NCBI GenBank assembly: GCA_023101725.1
Contig: JALJCO010001315.1
Span: 1-64,000 of the forward strand
Length of the DNA stretch: 64,000 bases
Reading direction: 5' to 3'
From: Atherinomorus stipes
Taxonomy: Eukaryota; Chordata; Actinopteri; Atheriniformes; Atherinidae
Shown here one piece after another: positions 35,365 through 46,348 of the stretch. The notes under the pieces are model-generated. The model made no database searches. It was not told the origin of the DNA and saw only the letters and a program-made list of their open reading frames with translations. Within the stretch, counting starts at the first letter, position 1. Every line of letters starts with the position of its first letter. The translations under genes were made by a program, and so were the position numbers.

Positions 35365-35834
35365 TATGGGGGTGTGGGAGGGCGGCAGGTGGGAAACTGC
35401 AGAGAGGTGTGTAAGACTACAACTCTGCGTCCTGGTCTCAACCCTGGATTGTCAATGGTTTGACTGACTAACAAAATCGTCCAGATTCCTAGAAATGAGA
35501 GCTGCTCCATCCAAAGTGGGATGGATGCCGTCTCTCCTAATAAGACCAGGTTTGCCCCAAAAGTTTTCCAGTTATCTACAAAGCCCACGTTGTTTTCTGG
35601 ACACCACCTAGACAACCAGCGATTAAATGACGACATGCGGCTAAACATGTCATCACTGGTCAGATTTGGCAGGGGGCCAGAGAAAATTACGGAGTCCGAC
35701 ATGGTTTTAGCAAAAGCACATACCGAAGCAACATTAACTTTTGTGACCTCCGATTGGCGTAACCGGGTGTCGTTACCGCCGGCATGAATTACAATGTTAC
35801 GGTATTTACGTTTATCCTTAGCCAGCAGTTTCAA
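35364..35834 (-). pseudogene. L2 ORF1 with SGNH/esterase-like domain, frameshifted
   Basis: The open frame carries [14 protein letters not shown], where GGND fits the block III motif (G-x-N-D) of SGNH hydrolases, and FVDNWKTFG. The final block with the catalytic pair, [15 protein letters not shown], is present at about 35500-35550, but in a different frame from the open ORF. One indel therefore separates the domain from its own active site. Esterase-like ORF1 proteins are known from some CR1/L2-type LINEs. The N-terminus is lost to the right in the G-rich stretch. Confidence 0.75.
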
Positions 35835-35970
35835 ATAAGACTCAAGGAAAAGGGGAAGGGAGGGAAGGGAGGGGGGGGGGGGGGGGGAGGGAGGGGGGGG
35901 AGAATGGCAGGGGGGGGAAAAAAATTTTTTAAATTTATATTATTTAAAAAAAAAAAGAAATTGGATATGT

Positions 35971-36002
<32 letters not shown>

Positions 36003-36134
36003 AAATATATAAAATATATAAATCTATCGGGGCGAATGGGGGAAAGAGAAGGAAAAGTGTATAGGTAGGGAGAAAACAAGGGGAACACCCCCCCCCTGGA
36101 AAAGAGAATAAAAATCATGTCAAAAAAAAAAGAT
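35835..36134. repeat. G-rich low-complexity stretch, possibly an assembly artefact
   Basis: Runs of G (one of about 40 at 35971-36001), GGGA and GGAGG units, and A/T runs. Its left edge cuts the L2 ORF1 and its right edge replaces the outer end of the Tc1-like element. ORFs rich in proline or glycine here are products of the repeats. Confidence 0.75.
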
Positions 36135-36149
36135 TGGGTAATAAAATTA

Positions 36150-36283
36150 TTGTCTTACTCCAACCTGTATAGGCCGAAAGCCTACTACCAATTAAGTATA
36201 TCAGGTGATGTGCATCTCTGTAATGAGAAGGGGTGTGGTCTAATGACATCAACGCCCTATATCAGGTTCATTAGGCAAACATA
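36150..36283. repeat. Left inverted repeat of Tc1-like element
   Basis: Inverted copy of 37557-37690, about 96% identical by eye, from TTGTCTTACTCC to TTAGGCAAACATA. Confidence 0.88.
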
Positions 36284-36314
36284 ATTATTAGGAAACTTCC
36301 TTTCCTTTGGCAAA

Positions 36315-37318
36315 ATGGGTCAGAAGAGGGACTTTACAGGCTCTGAAAAGTCAAAAATAGTGAGATATATTGCAGATGCAGCACTCTTAAAATTGCCAAG
36401 CTTCTGAAGCGTGATCATCCAACAATCAAGCGTTTCATTCAAAATAGTCAACAGGGTACCAAGAAACGTGTGGAAAAACCAAGACGCAAGATAACTGCCC
36501 ATGAACTGAGAAAAGTCAAGCGTGCAAGATGCCACTTGCCAGCAGTTTTGCCATATTTCAGAGCTGCAACATCACTGGAGTGTCCAAAAGCACAGGTGTG
36601 CAATACTGAGAGACATGGCCAAGGTAAGAAAGGCTGAAAAACCACCACCACTGAACAAGACACACAAGCTGAAACATCAAGACTGGGCCAAGAAATATCT
36701 CAAGACTGATTTTTCTAAGGTTTTATGGACTGATGAAATGAGAGTGAGTCTTGATGGGCCAGATGGATGGGCCGGTGGCTGGATCGGTAAAGGGCAGAGA
36801 GCTCCAGTCCGACTCAGATGCCAGCAAGGTGGAGGTGGGGTACTGGTATGGGCTGGTATCATCAAAGATGAGCTCGTGGGGCCTTTTCGGGTTGAGGATG
36901 GAGTCAAGTTCAACTCCCAGTCCTACTGCCAGTTTCTAGAAGACACCTTCTTCAAGCACTGGTACAAGAAGAAGTCTGCATCCCTCAAGAAAAAACATGA
37001 TTTTCATGCAGGACAATGCTGCATCACACGCATCCAAGTACTCCACAGCGTGGCTGGCAAGAAAGGGTCTAAGAAGAAAAACTAATGACATGGCCTCCTT
37101 GTTCACCTGATCTGAACCCCCTAGAGAACCTGTGGTCCCTCATCAAATGTGAGATTTACAAGGAGGGAAAACAGTACACCTCTCTGAACAGTGTCTGGGA
37201 GGCTGTGGTTGCTGCTGCACGCAATGTTGATGGTGAACAGATCAAAACACTGACAGGATCCATGGATGGCAGGCTTTTGAGTGTCCTTGCAAAGAAAGGT
37301 GGCTATATTGGTCACTGA
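36315..37318 (+). pseudogene. Tc1/mariner-type transposase, frameshifted
   Basis: The start ATG is at 36315 (MGQKRDFTGSEKSKIVRYIA), and the N-terminal helix-turn-helix region breaks frame at about 36390. The catalytic part is visible: KVLWTDEMRVSLDGPDG (first Asp, 36522-37085 frame); MQDNAASHASKYS in another frame at 37006-37044 (second Asp); and WPPCSPDLNPLENLW at 37091-37135 (final Glu). The DDE enzyme cuts and joins the element at TA sites. The second Asp codon at 37012 and the Glu codon at 37124 are 112 nt apart. With one frameshift this gives about 36-37 residues between them, more than the 34 of classical Tc1. Several frame changes inactivate it. Confidence 0.85.
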
Positions 37319-37440
37319 TTTGTTTTTGTTTTGTTTTTAAATGTCAGAAATGTATATTTGTGAATGTTGAGCTGTTATATTGGTTTCCCTGGTGAAAATA
37401 AATAATTAAAATGGGTATATATTTGTTTGTTAAGTTGCCT

Positions 37441-37505
37441 AATAATGAAATGAAATGAAATGAAATGAAAAAAACTTTATTCATCCCGGAAGGAAAATTA
37501 GTATT
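37441..37505 (-). repeat. LINE 3' tail inserted in Tc1-like element
   Basis: AATGA repeats followed by ACTTTATTCATCCCGGAAGG. The phrase TTTATT-ATCCC...GGAAAATT is a common fish LINE tail, here reversed. Confidence 0.6.
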
Positions 37506-37556
37506 TTAAAAAATCACTTTTTTTTTTTTTTTTTTATATTTTTAAAAAAAAAAAAA

Positions 37557-37690
37557 TATGTTTGCCTAATAAACCTGATATAGGGTGTTGATGTCATTAG
37601 ACCACACCCCTTCTCATTACAGAGATGCACATCACCTGATATGTTTAATTGGTAGAAGGCTTTCGGCCTATACAGGTTGGAGTAAGACAA
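37557..37690. repeat. Right inverted repeat of Tc1-like element
   Basis: Inverted copy of 36150-36283, from TATGTTTGCCTAATAA to GGAGTAAGACAA. Confidence 0.88.
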
Positions 37691-37753
37691 CATGCATACA
37701 GAGGATGATGTGGTCAAAATACTCATTTACCTAATAATTCTGCACTCCCTGTA

Positions 37754-38464
37754 AGGAAGTGTTCACAGACTGAGTGAACTGTCATCACTTTGGCTGGGAC
37801 AGGAGTTTCCTCAGGGCTTCTATTACAAATCCGCCATCCAACTCCCTTCTTGCACTTGAATGTCACTATACATTAGAGGGGATTTGTGCCCATCAATGAT
37901 GAACATTCTTGATTAAGTTACATGCAAAATATTGTCAACTTAAATGAATCATTTAAATGATGTTATACTAGAGGTACATGGGTGTGTAATGCAATTAAAC
38001 TTTGTGTTATGTAGATGAAAAGTAGCTTATAAGTGCTCCAAAAGAACATCATGTAATCAGTGATTAATGTGCATGGCCTAATTATGTTTTTGTTTGTGAA
38101 GCTTTAAAGGGGATTCATGGCAGGCAACTGAGTTTACTTGGAAAAAATGAACCAAGATTGTGATAGTAATGCATTGCCTTAAAGCCTGAATTGCATGCTG
38201 CACTATAAAGCTCTTTCTTTGTTGTTCTATAATCAACGACTGTTGATTTTCTGCTCAATCAAATACAAATATTTAGAGGGCTAATCAGCATGATCCTATG
38301 GGAACACCAAAGGCTGCTTTGAGCTATAGGAGCATCTAAGGGACATAACAAAAAGCAGACATAATGCTAGATTATAATGTAACTGAATAGTAGAGGAATA
38401 ATTAACAATTTAGTTTGAAGAGCAAAAAATAATACCCAATTTTAAGGTCTCCTTTTCATAAAGA
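37754..38464. other. Intergenic DNA, nothing recognised
   Basis: AT-rich, no exon, no transposon ends. Confidence 0.5.
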
Positions 38465-39235
38465 CAATGGCCCAATACCAATTCCTATTTTCATCCCTAC
38501 CCCTACCCTTTACCCTTGACCCTAGCACCAGAAACGGAGTTTTACAATAAGTGATTGGGATTGAAGTATTCCTCTAAAAAATGGGACAACCCTTCAAAAC
38601 CCTCATGCATCACCAATAGTCATCCTAAGTGCAGTAAACTGACATCACAGCCATTTCCGGAAGAGTTTGCAATGCCGCCTGCAGCATTGAGTTGTCAATA
38701 AAGATTTGTTTAAAAAAATTGCCATCTGCAGCAGCATTAATCTCCCTTTTCTGGGCGATTGGGTTATTTTTTCAGCTTTGGGCTGAAAAATGTAAAAATG
38801 AAAGGAAAAGAAGACACCTTCAACTCATGCTTAATATTAACATTGTGTTGCAGACGAGCAGATACATGTAACGTTACGAAACTAACAATTTCGTAATAAA
38901 TGAAAGCGACCTTAAAATAGCAATTTACATATTTTATTTACAAAAAAATACTTACATTTGTGTGTTTCTCTGGCTGCCGCTGACAATTTCCTCACCATTT
39001 TGCCTGTATTTTGCATTAAGTTTTTGGCAATATCATTGCTACCACTACCACTCGTTTTCATGTGTGCCCTTAATTGGAAAATCTCAGTTTCAAGGGCCAG
39101 ATAGCCCTACCACTTCCCCTTTCCTACTCGGTCTGAACCAGAATCAGCACACCACTACCGTTTGACATGAACACGCAAAACGAAGGGTTAGGGCCACAGC
39201 TTAGGGCTAAGGGGGGATAGGAATTCACCCTATGT
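38465..39235. mobile_element. Possible DNA element with CCTACCCC-type ends
   Basis: The left side holds CCAATACCAATTCCTAT followed by CCCTACCCCTACCC. The right side, reversed, holds GTGAATTCCTATCC followed by CCTTAGCCCTAA. The two ends are imperfect inverted repeats sharing AATTCCTAT and the C-rich blocks. I found no clear target duplication. No coding sequence. Confidence 0.4.
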
Positions 39236-41047
39236 CTATGGTGCCACATTAATAAAAGGTTACAGAATCCAGGTTTAGGATATGGAACAGTAAATGTGTC
39301 CATGAGCAGCCATGTAGACTGTCAAAATGTCCTTGAGCCAAGATCTGAGTCTTTGTTGTGCATTCTCACTCTGTGGTATTTGGTCTGAGTAAGAGGCTGC
39401 AAATAATTAGACTATACCCTCAAATTCTGCTCGCACTGAGTGGAATTATGCAATAACTTTACAGAAATGTTACAAAGAGAAGGCTACGGGCGATGGCTGA
39501 TCCTTTATACCTTTTCTGTTGCAACACAAACAGATTGCATGTTGAATCTGTTTGACTCTTGAGTCAAATGTCACATGGAGTTGTGACAACAAATATGAAC
39601 TTCTTTGAAGAACATGAACACTCAGATATAGGTTTGCAATCAGAATGATAGTTCTGGCATTCACAATATAATAATCCACAACACCTCTAAAGTTTGAGAA
39701 AAATAAGAGGACTCTAAAAGGATGGTTATCAATTTGCTTTTCACCACGCACTGAAGCAAGAATTTTGAATAAATATTCTATTTGTGCTATTCAGCAGGAG
39801 AAATGTTTAGACATCTGTTGCACTGAAAAACAAAATCACTTAAAAATAAGTGCCTTGAAACTGTTTTCTTTCAAATCTGTTTTCAGTATTACTTGTAAAA
39901 TAGAAAAGTGAAATTATTTACCCACTTAGATCTGGCCTTGACAAAATCATCTTTTCTACTGCAGTGGTCTGCTGTGTCCGCGCTCACAGCAGATAGTTCT
40001 GCCAGAGACAAATCAACAATTGTATTTAAGAGTGGAACACATTCCAAGTTAACAGTATTGTACAAGGAAAATGATTCAGTCTGTCCATTTCTCTCAGTAA
40101 TTCTGAGAGGTGAAAAACTAGCTTTCAAGAGCCATCTTTATAATCTGTAAATACTGTAGAGCTTCAAGCTAAACTGGGTGTTTTGTTTTGGTCTTGTTTT
40201 AACATTCTCTTTGTGCTCGGCTATTGTGAGGATATCTACAGTTCGCACACGTCTTCATTCTTCTTTTTTTTTTTTTACAAAACAGGTTTGGGATATCATG
40301 CTGCATTACATTCTACAACAAATGTTGGCTCACACTAACCACTGCACCTTTTTTTACTCTAAAAGACAGTGGCATGTGTAGAAAATGTTCCACAAAGGGG
40401 GCCAAGGATGGGCACATACTGTACCTGGAAATAGGTGGCACATGTAAGTGAGACCTTTTATAAAATTATTTAAGTTCTATGAAATAATGAATTGATTGAT
40501 CCAACTAAAGTGGTAAACTTATGTTCTAAGCAAAGCAAAATTATTAAAAACAAATACATACAATTATCTGTTTAGTCAATAGTTGTTTACTGAGGGTATG
40601 GCTTTAATCACTGCTGCACCGATAGTTATACTTCATTGATTAGAAGAAATTGATTAGAAAACTCAGCCTTGAGTCAACTCACATGTTTATTAGTGTTCAT
40701 TAGTTGGATCCCCTGTCCTCAGTCAAAAACGGCAGACCCTCGACAATGAAAGTGGAAACAGGATGAGCTAAACCTGATGAAATCTGACAATGTACAGTAA
40801 AAAGAAGCTACTTGAGATGATTGTTGCCAAAATCTTTTAATCTGAATCAGCAACAGATGATTAATTGTGAAATGAATAACATAACTGCCTACATGAGCTC
40901 ACCTTGTATTACATCCTCAGTGATCATGTGGGCATAATGATGGACCTGCTGCTGCGTTTGAACCTGAGCGATGTGGTTCAGGACGATGATCTTTGCCAAA
41001 ACTGATATACAATGTTCAATCTCCAAAATGTTTCATATTAAATTAAA

Positions 41048-41049
<2 letters not shown>
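39236..41049. other. Intergenic DNA, no gene
   Basis: Short ORFs on both strands around 39470-40380 have no recognised domain. Poly-T at 40263-40276. Confidence 0.5.
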
Positions 41050-41115
<66 letters not shown>

Positions 41116-41185
41116 GATAATGCTGGGATAGGCTCCAGCAACCCCCGTGACCCTGAACTGGATAAGCGGTACAGAAAATGACTGA

Positions 41186-41225
<40 letters not shown>
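41050..41225. repeat. LINE/SINE tail between two (TA)n tracts
   Basis: TA tracts at 41050-41111 and about 41190-41223 enclose 80 bases reading GGGATAGGCTCCAGCAACCC, GACCCTGAACTGGATAAGCG and AGAAAATGACTGACTGA. This is a common fish repeat tail. Confidence 0.8.
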
Positions 41226-41230
<5 letters not shown>

Positions 41231-43513
41231 TGCATCAGTTTTGTTGTTTTTTTGTTTGTTTTGTTTTTTTTTTTTCAGATCGTAGAGTAGAAATGAGACA
41301 GAGAGCATAAAAGTCTGGCAATCCCGAGAGACTTATGCTCTCAATGTTTACCAAGATTTCAGACCTTAATTAGTTTCTTGGGTTTATGGCTTTGTAACAA
41401 ACCCTGTTAGCTAGGGGAAAGTTAAGTGAAGAAAATTGTTAAATCTGTGACTCCTTAACCCTTTTTTTTTAATAATCAGTAGCTTAAGCACCTGTCAAAA
41501 AGTAAAAAATAGAAATAAAAAATACTCATGAAGCAGTGCATGAAGTCTCAAAAGAAAGCTAAATATTAAGATATAACCATTTCCTTTCTATCAATGTATC
41601 GAGATGGAAATTTTATATGAATGCTGGAGGCCAAGATGACATCTGGAGGAATGACAAAACCTGAGATTGCTAGAGGCTGCAGAACATCATTCAAGCTTAG
41701 AGGAGGTGTACTCCTGTAACCCTACAAAATTTGTCCAAGGACCTTTTTTTTTTTTTTTTTTGGAACAGCTCCCTGTACTGGTAGAAATATTTACCGTAAA
41801 GCTGAATCAAACTGCTGACTCATTGATGCACGTTTTAGTCTGACCCGGACTCTTTTCAGCAAGTCATGCTCTCTATCCATGTTCCACCTATTATTCGCTT
41901 CTTTAAATACCAACAGGTTGGTATTTCTGTGTAGTTGGCGATTTAAAGAACATCAACTTTAAACGTTCCACCAGCATGTAAACACCTCCACAAGTGGATG
42001 AAATATCCTGAAAAATCCTGGCAGTTACAAAACCCTCCCACGGCCTACTTCTGGTCGATGAGACTAAGCTGCTCTGTTCCTCCAGTTTACTCACTCTCAT
42101 CTGATTATGTTGCTGTGGTTTCTTGTGAAATCATTCTTTTTTTTCCAGCTTTTATCCTTAATTTGAACAACTGTTTTGCCCCCTTTTTGAAGGACTTCAT
42201 CTGTAATTTATTCATATATAAAAAAAGGTGCAGGGCACAAAGAAAAGTGAACTGAAAAATGAAAAGAAGGTCAAATTTGATTTAAGAGAAAACTCCTCAC
42301 TAAAACCCCTAACCCTAACCAAGAGGGTGGATGCACAGGTTGGAACTTATTGTCCTTAACTTTACCGTAATATTCTGAAAACACCAATGTGTCTGAAAAC
42401 AAGGCTGAAGGAGAGGATGGTTTTTACAATCTAAAAGTTATTCTCAAAACCTCTCAAATTATTTGAGAGGCTAGCTAAAAGATTTAATAGGGCCTTCACA
42501 AGCCAAAACAACCTTTTTAAAGAAGTTGTGGATGAAGCCCAAATGAACAGACAGAAGATAGCCTTTAGCAGGATGAATAAGGAAAAAAGTATCCCAAACA
42601 AGATCTACAATACTCAGTGTTCACCAACCATAACACTTGCTACAAGGGAGTTAGAGAGCAACCAAAATTTCTGTTTGTGCAGATGGATTTTTTTCTTTTT
42701 TAATTGCCACACAGCACAAACTTCAAAGAAATGTATTCCAGTGGGATGTTTGGTGTGTGTCCTCTGTTCTGTGTGTTTTGCCAAGGGAGCCGGGGAGTCT
42801 TCACCCTAAACTAGGAATTTTTTTTTTCCTATGAAGCTTTTTTACAGGGTCTTTTTTTAAAGCCAAGCTGTGATTCTTTAGCAACTCTAATCAAGTAGTT
42901 TTTAACCACAGAAACTCCATGAAAGAGCACTGTAGAGTAAAGCAATTTCAAATATAATGGAGTCTTTGTGTCAGTTTCATTAAATACTTTTAGATGGTAC
43001 ATCTAGGAATGTTATATATCCATGTACAACAGCACTTAAAGGTGACAGGTGTAACAAAATCAAAGGTCAGTGGCAGAAAAATGTAATATACAATTCAAAA
43101 CTTTGTTCCTATTGATGTGATTGCTGCACTAGTATAGCTGTTAAGTGTTTATTTTCTTAGAAAGAGTCATTACTTGCTGGGGGTGCACATACATGGAGGC
43201 TGCCATATTTGTGCCACCATTTTTACTATGGTGTCTCTGAATGGACAAAACAATATATGTGAAGTGAGAACCCTCTGAACTTTTAAACTGCTGTACCAGC
43301 TTTTTTATAGGAAGTTAGAGCACTGTGATGCCTTAAAAGACACTAAAAAGTAGTTACTCATAGTACAGTCATAGCGACACCTGAGACCACTTGATCCACT
43401 CACCGATGAAAGCATCTTTATGTCTGGGAGAATTTTGGCAACTAATGGCCACCGTAAATTCACAACAGTGCTGGAATATGAGGCGATTTGGAAGAAAACA
43501 TATTTCTTTCATA
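41226..43513. other. Intergenic DNA, no gene
   Basis: Poly-T runs at 41265-41276 and 41744-41761. Short ORFs only. CCCCTAACCCTAACC at 42306-42320 is too short to be called an interstitial telomere repeat. Confidence 0.5.
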
Positions 43514-43625
<112 letters not shown>

Positions 43626-44070
43626 CATAGATACATACATACATACTACTAACAAAATGTTAGGGATGTTTGGCCTTTTGGGTGATGTCAGAATGAACCT
43701 AAAGTCCACTACAACCTTTCTGGGTGGACTAAATTAGACTTTCTCTAAACTTTACCAACACATGTACCAATGGTTCAATGGTTAAATATTTGTTGCACAT
43801 CATGCTGTTCTTCAAAATTTTGACTAACCACAAATCAATACAAAAGTAGCATCTAAACCATGACTTGACCTCTACGTAAATGTTCTGGTTTGATGCCATC
43901 ATGTTTCTAAACAGTTCTCTTTATAATCCTGTTCACATTTAGACATCATCAGACCAAGACGACACTGAACACATGACAAGTTATTGAGACATTGTGATTT
44001 TTATGCTGTGGTATTGTCTTGTTGTTAGCTTTTCTTTTAATGAATTGTTTAAGATAATAATAATAATAAT
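43626..44070. other. Intergenic DNA, nothing recognised
   Basis: A short AAT repeat at about 44056-44075 adjoins the next LINE fragment. Confidence 0.5.
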
Positions 44071-44075
44071 AATAG

Positions 44076-44345
44076 GGCCAAGTATGAGGAGCTGGCAGCC
44101 GAGTGCCAGAGCGTAGGATGGAGGACCCGATTTTACCCCATTGAAGTCAGATGCAGAGGCTTTGTCTGCCAGTCTCGTCATGGCACTGAATTTGTTGGGA
44201 GTGAAAGGGCTGCAGAACAGGAAGGCCATCAGAAGCATCTCTGACGCAGCGGAAAAAGCATCAAGATGGCTGTGGATCAAACGGGGGGATCCGTTGGCTA
44301 CACAGGCTACTTGGACACAAGCCGGGGCCTGATCAACCCCAGTTG
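44076..44345 (+). mobile_element. LINE 3' fragment (C-terminal region)
   Basis: The + strand reads AKYEELAAECQSVGWRTRFY and PIEVRCRGFVCQS, then in other frames KAIRSISDAAEKASRWLWIK and GLINPSWVTW. This pattern (Y-EL...C...GW...PIEVGCRGF...A-E-ASRWLW) is the C-terminal region of a fish non-LTR retrotransposon after the RT. The catalytic RT is absent and two frame changes are visible. The clade is not resolved. Confidence 0.7.
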
Positions 44346-44545
44346 GGTCACCTGGGCGAGGGTGTTATATTTACATCTACAGGCCAATACAGGCCGCCAA
44401 TGCAGGTTGCCAAATACGATCTATGTGTGGCATATAGTATGCTCGGCACAGCTAGACTGGCACTGGAAAACATGGTGGAGTTGGCAAGTCAAGCAGCTGT
44501 TTATCGCCCTGGAGATCCCCTATTGTTATCTGTCTCTGAATAGGA
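44346..44545 (+). other. Short ORF of unknown origin next to LINE fragment
   Basis: The open frame at 44343-44543 ends with QVAKYDLCVAYSMLGTARLA and LENMVELASQAAVYRPGDPL. It looks more protein-like than a random frame, with amphipathic, alanine- and leucine-rich text. No splice sites or known domain were seen. It may be part of the LINE 3' region or a fragment of a processed gene. Confidence 0.3.
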
Positions 44546-44570
44546 GTGACCTAAGAAGAGAAAAAAATGG

Positions 44571-45360
44571 AGTTATTTTTTTTTTTTTTTTTTTTGTACT
44601 TGTCCTGTCCAGCATCGAAGCAAGCAGAATGGAAATCTGATTGCTTTATTTTGTTGAACAGTTTTGCTTTACCAAGCGGAGCTTTATGAACATAAGGCTC
44701 CACTTGATATCCTGTTTATTCATTTTATTTCTTTAATTAAACATTTGTCTATTACAACATTCCATATCATACTGCTGGGCCTGACAAGGGAGAAATGAAA
44801 GTTAACAGAGGTAATGATAGAAAGTGGAACAGAGAGAAAGGAGTAAGGAGGAGGAAGAGAGAGAGGAGAGAAAACATGAATCCACTTACACAGTTCACTG
44901 GTACATCTGTACAGCAATCCCTAAACAACATTCCAAGGTCTCTGTTGGAAAACAAAACAAGCAATCCCCTACAGGAGGACCTGCAGGTGGCTTAAATATC
45001 CTCAGATCATACAAACACACGCAGAACTACGCAGAGAAGAGGTACAATGGTAAAATGGAGTAAATTTAAGTGAAGCCTACACTAAATGGACCCACACAAA
45101 CATTTTCCACAGCATCAAAATGCGGAAATGGCAACTTTTCTCCTGGATCAATAAGCTAGCTCACTTGCCAACACGGCTAACGTTAACAGTCAGTTATAAA
45201 CTTCTTTGCAATACTTGTTGGACATGCTGCAGGCTGCTGGTCCCTTGTCGTATCGGCAGCGAGCCTGGCAACCCAGCAGCTGGAGTTGTTTTTCTGCTGT
45301 TGCAACTACAACCTAGACAGACGTGATTTAGCTGTTCTCTCTGTATTCCGAATTCAACCT
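44571..45360. other. Intergenic DNA, no gene
   Basis: Poly-T at 44577-44596, then a GA-rich patch at 44820-44880. No exon supported. Confidence 0.45.
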
Positions 45361-46348
45361 TTAAAGGTGTCATAACCTGCTGTTCTACATACACAATCCT
45401 TATTAAATTATCTTCAAATGAAATTTTGATAATAGTTGGGTGGGACGAAAATTTGATGAGCTCATTTCAAACTCTTTTTATCCCCAACTTTTGTTTGTCG
45501 CGAGAATGCGCACGAGAATTAGACCTGGCTGTAAGCGCATTTACGAGGCAAACGTCAAAGCCAAAACAAAGTTTTATCAGGACAGAGCAGGTGAAGGAAA
45601 ATGATTTCCCAACAGAGAAAAACGTGATGATAGAGAGGATCCGCGGAGTAAAAGGGCTGGACTCTGATGAATATAAGGAGCAGACGTCTGACGTGAAGTT
45701 AACCAAACAGTGTTAGCTTCTGTAGCTACATTAGCAGCTTGTCTGTTCATCAACCGTCGTTTACTGGTCTCTTACACAAAAGATAATAAGTTACACAAGC
45801 AGCAACACTTACCGACTGCACATCCTCACTGATAAATATAATCCACTGGTCCCTGGTAGTGCTGTCCCTCCTGTTAAAGCACTGAAAACTGCTGAATTTC
45901 TGCCGAGGTAGCTCAGCATGGCAATCTCCCCCCTCCTCCTCCTCCTTGTCGCCGGCGTCCTTTCTGACAAAGCTCGTCTACTCCGTTGCAGGTAATCAGC
46001 TGCCTTCAGGTGGTGCTAAAGACGCTAGCTTAGCAGCTTGCTCACAGCCTCTCTAGTTCACGTCATAACAGCTCATCATAACGACTCCACGGCAGGAAAT
46101 CAGCTACTTTTAGGTGGCGCTAAAGAGGCTAGCTTAGCAGCTAGTTCACGTCATTCGGAGAAAGAAATCCAAACTCCGTACTGTGGAGAGCGCGTGCTTG
46201 TGGCCGATTCTAGTGAGAAGAGAGCGCCCGCGCTCAAAGACAAAGTTACTTTCACTTTCCGGAGTTTCTGGCATGTTATAACTGAGGTCCTGTTCCAGAA
46301 CACGTTTTAACGTGAAAAAGTGGGATTTCCGGGTGATGACTCCTTTAA
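45361..46348. mobile_element. TTAA-flanked MITE
   Basis: The left end is AGGTGTCATAACC and the complement of the right end is AGGAGTCATCACC (11 of 13). TTAA lies directly outside both ends (45361-45364 and 46345-46348). The interior is 980 bp. It contains two related internal blocks near 45980-46150, sharing GCAG-AATCAGCT and GCGCTAAAGA or GTGCTAAAGA plus GCTAGCTTAGCAGC. No transposase was found. The TTAA target suggests a piggyBac or Kolobok relative. Confidence 0.7.

Larger units (their letters stand above)
32915..35834 (-). mobile_element. L2-type LINE, minus strand, with ORF1 and ORF2 remnants
   Basis: A non-LTR retrotransposon of about 2.9 kb, read right to left. ORF1 with an SGNH/esterase-like domain (35364-35834) is followed by ORF2 endonuclease (34332-35364) and reverse transcriptase (32957-34180). 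At the left, a tail CGCTATACAAATAAAGTTG followed by short GAATT-type repeats (32915-32941) is joined directly to the RT coding region. The C-terminal third of ORF2 has therefore been deleted. Frame changes between the ORFs make the copy inactive. The 5' end is lost in the G-rich stretch at 35835-36134. Confidence 0.88.
36135..37751 (+). mobile_element. Tc1/mariner-type transposon, left end missing
   Basis: Inverted repeats of about 134 bp lie at 36150-36283 and 37557-37690 and differ at only about five positions. The right outer end reads CCTAATAATTCTGCACTCC followed by CTG, then TA (37752-37753). Its complement CAGGGAGTGCAGAATTATTA is a known type of Tc1/mariner terminus in fish. The matching left outer 60 bp is absent and is replaced by the G-rich stretch. 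Between the repeats lies a broken transposase. A LINE tail with an ATGAA repeat (37441-37505) is inserted before the right repeat. Confidence 0.88.

Noticed and set aside
35784..36118. Gly-rich and Pro-rich ORFs
   Set aside because: Products of the G-rich low-complexity block.
42306..42320. Interstitial telomere-like CCCTAACCCTAA
   Set aside because: Only about two units; expected by chance or from an old repeat.
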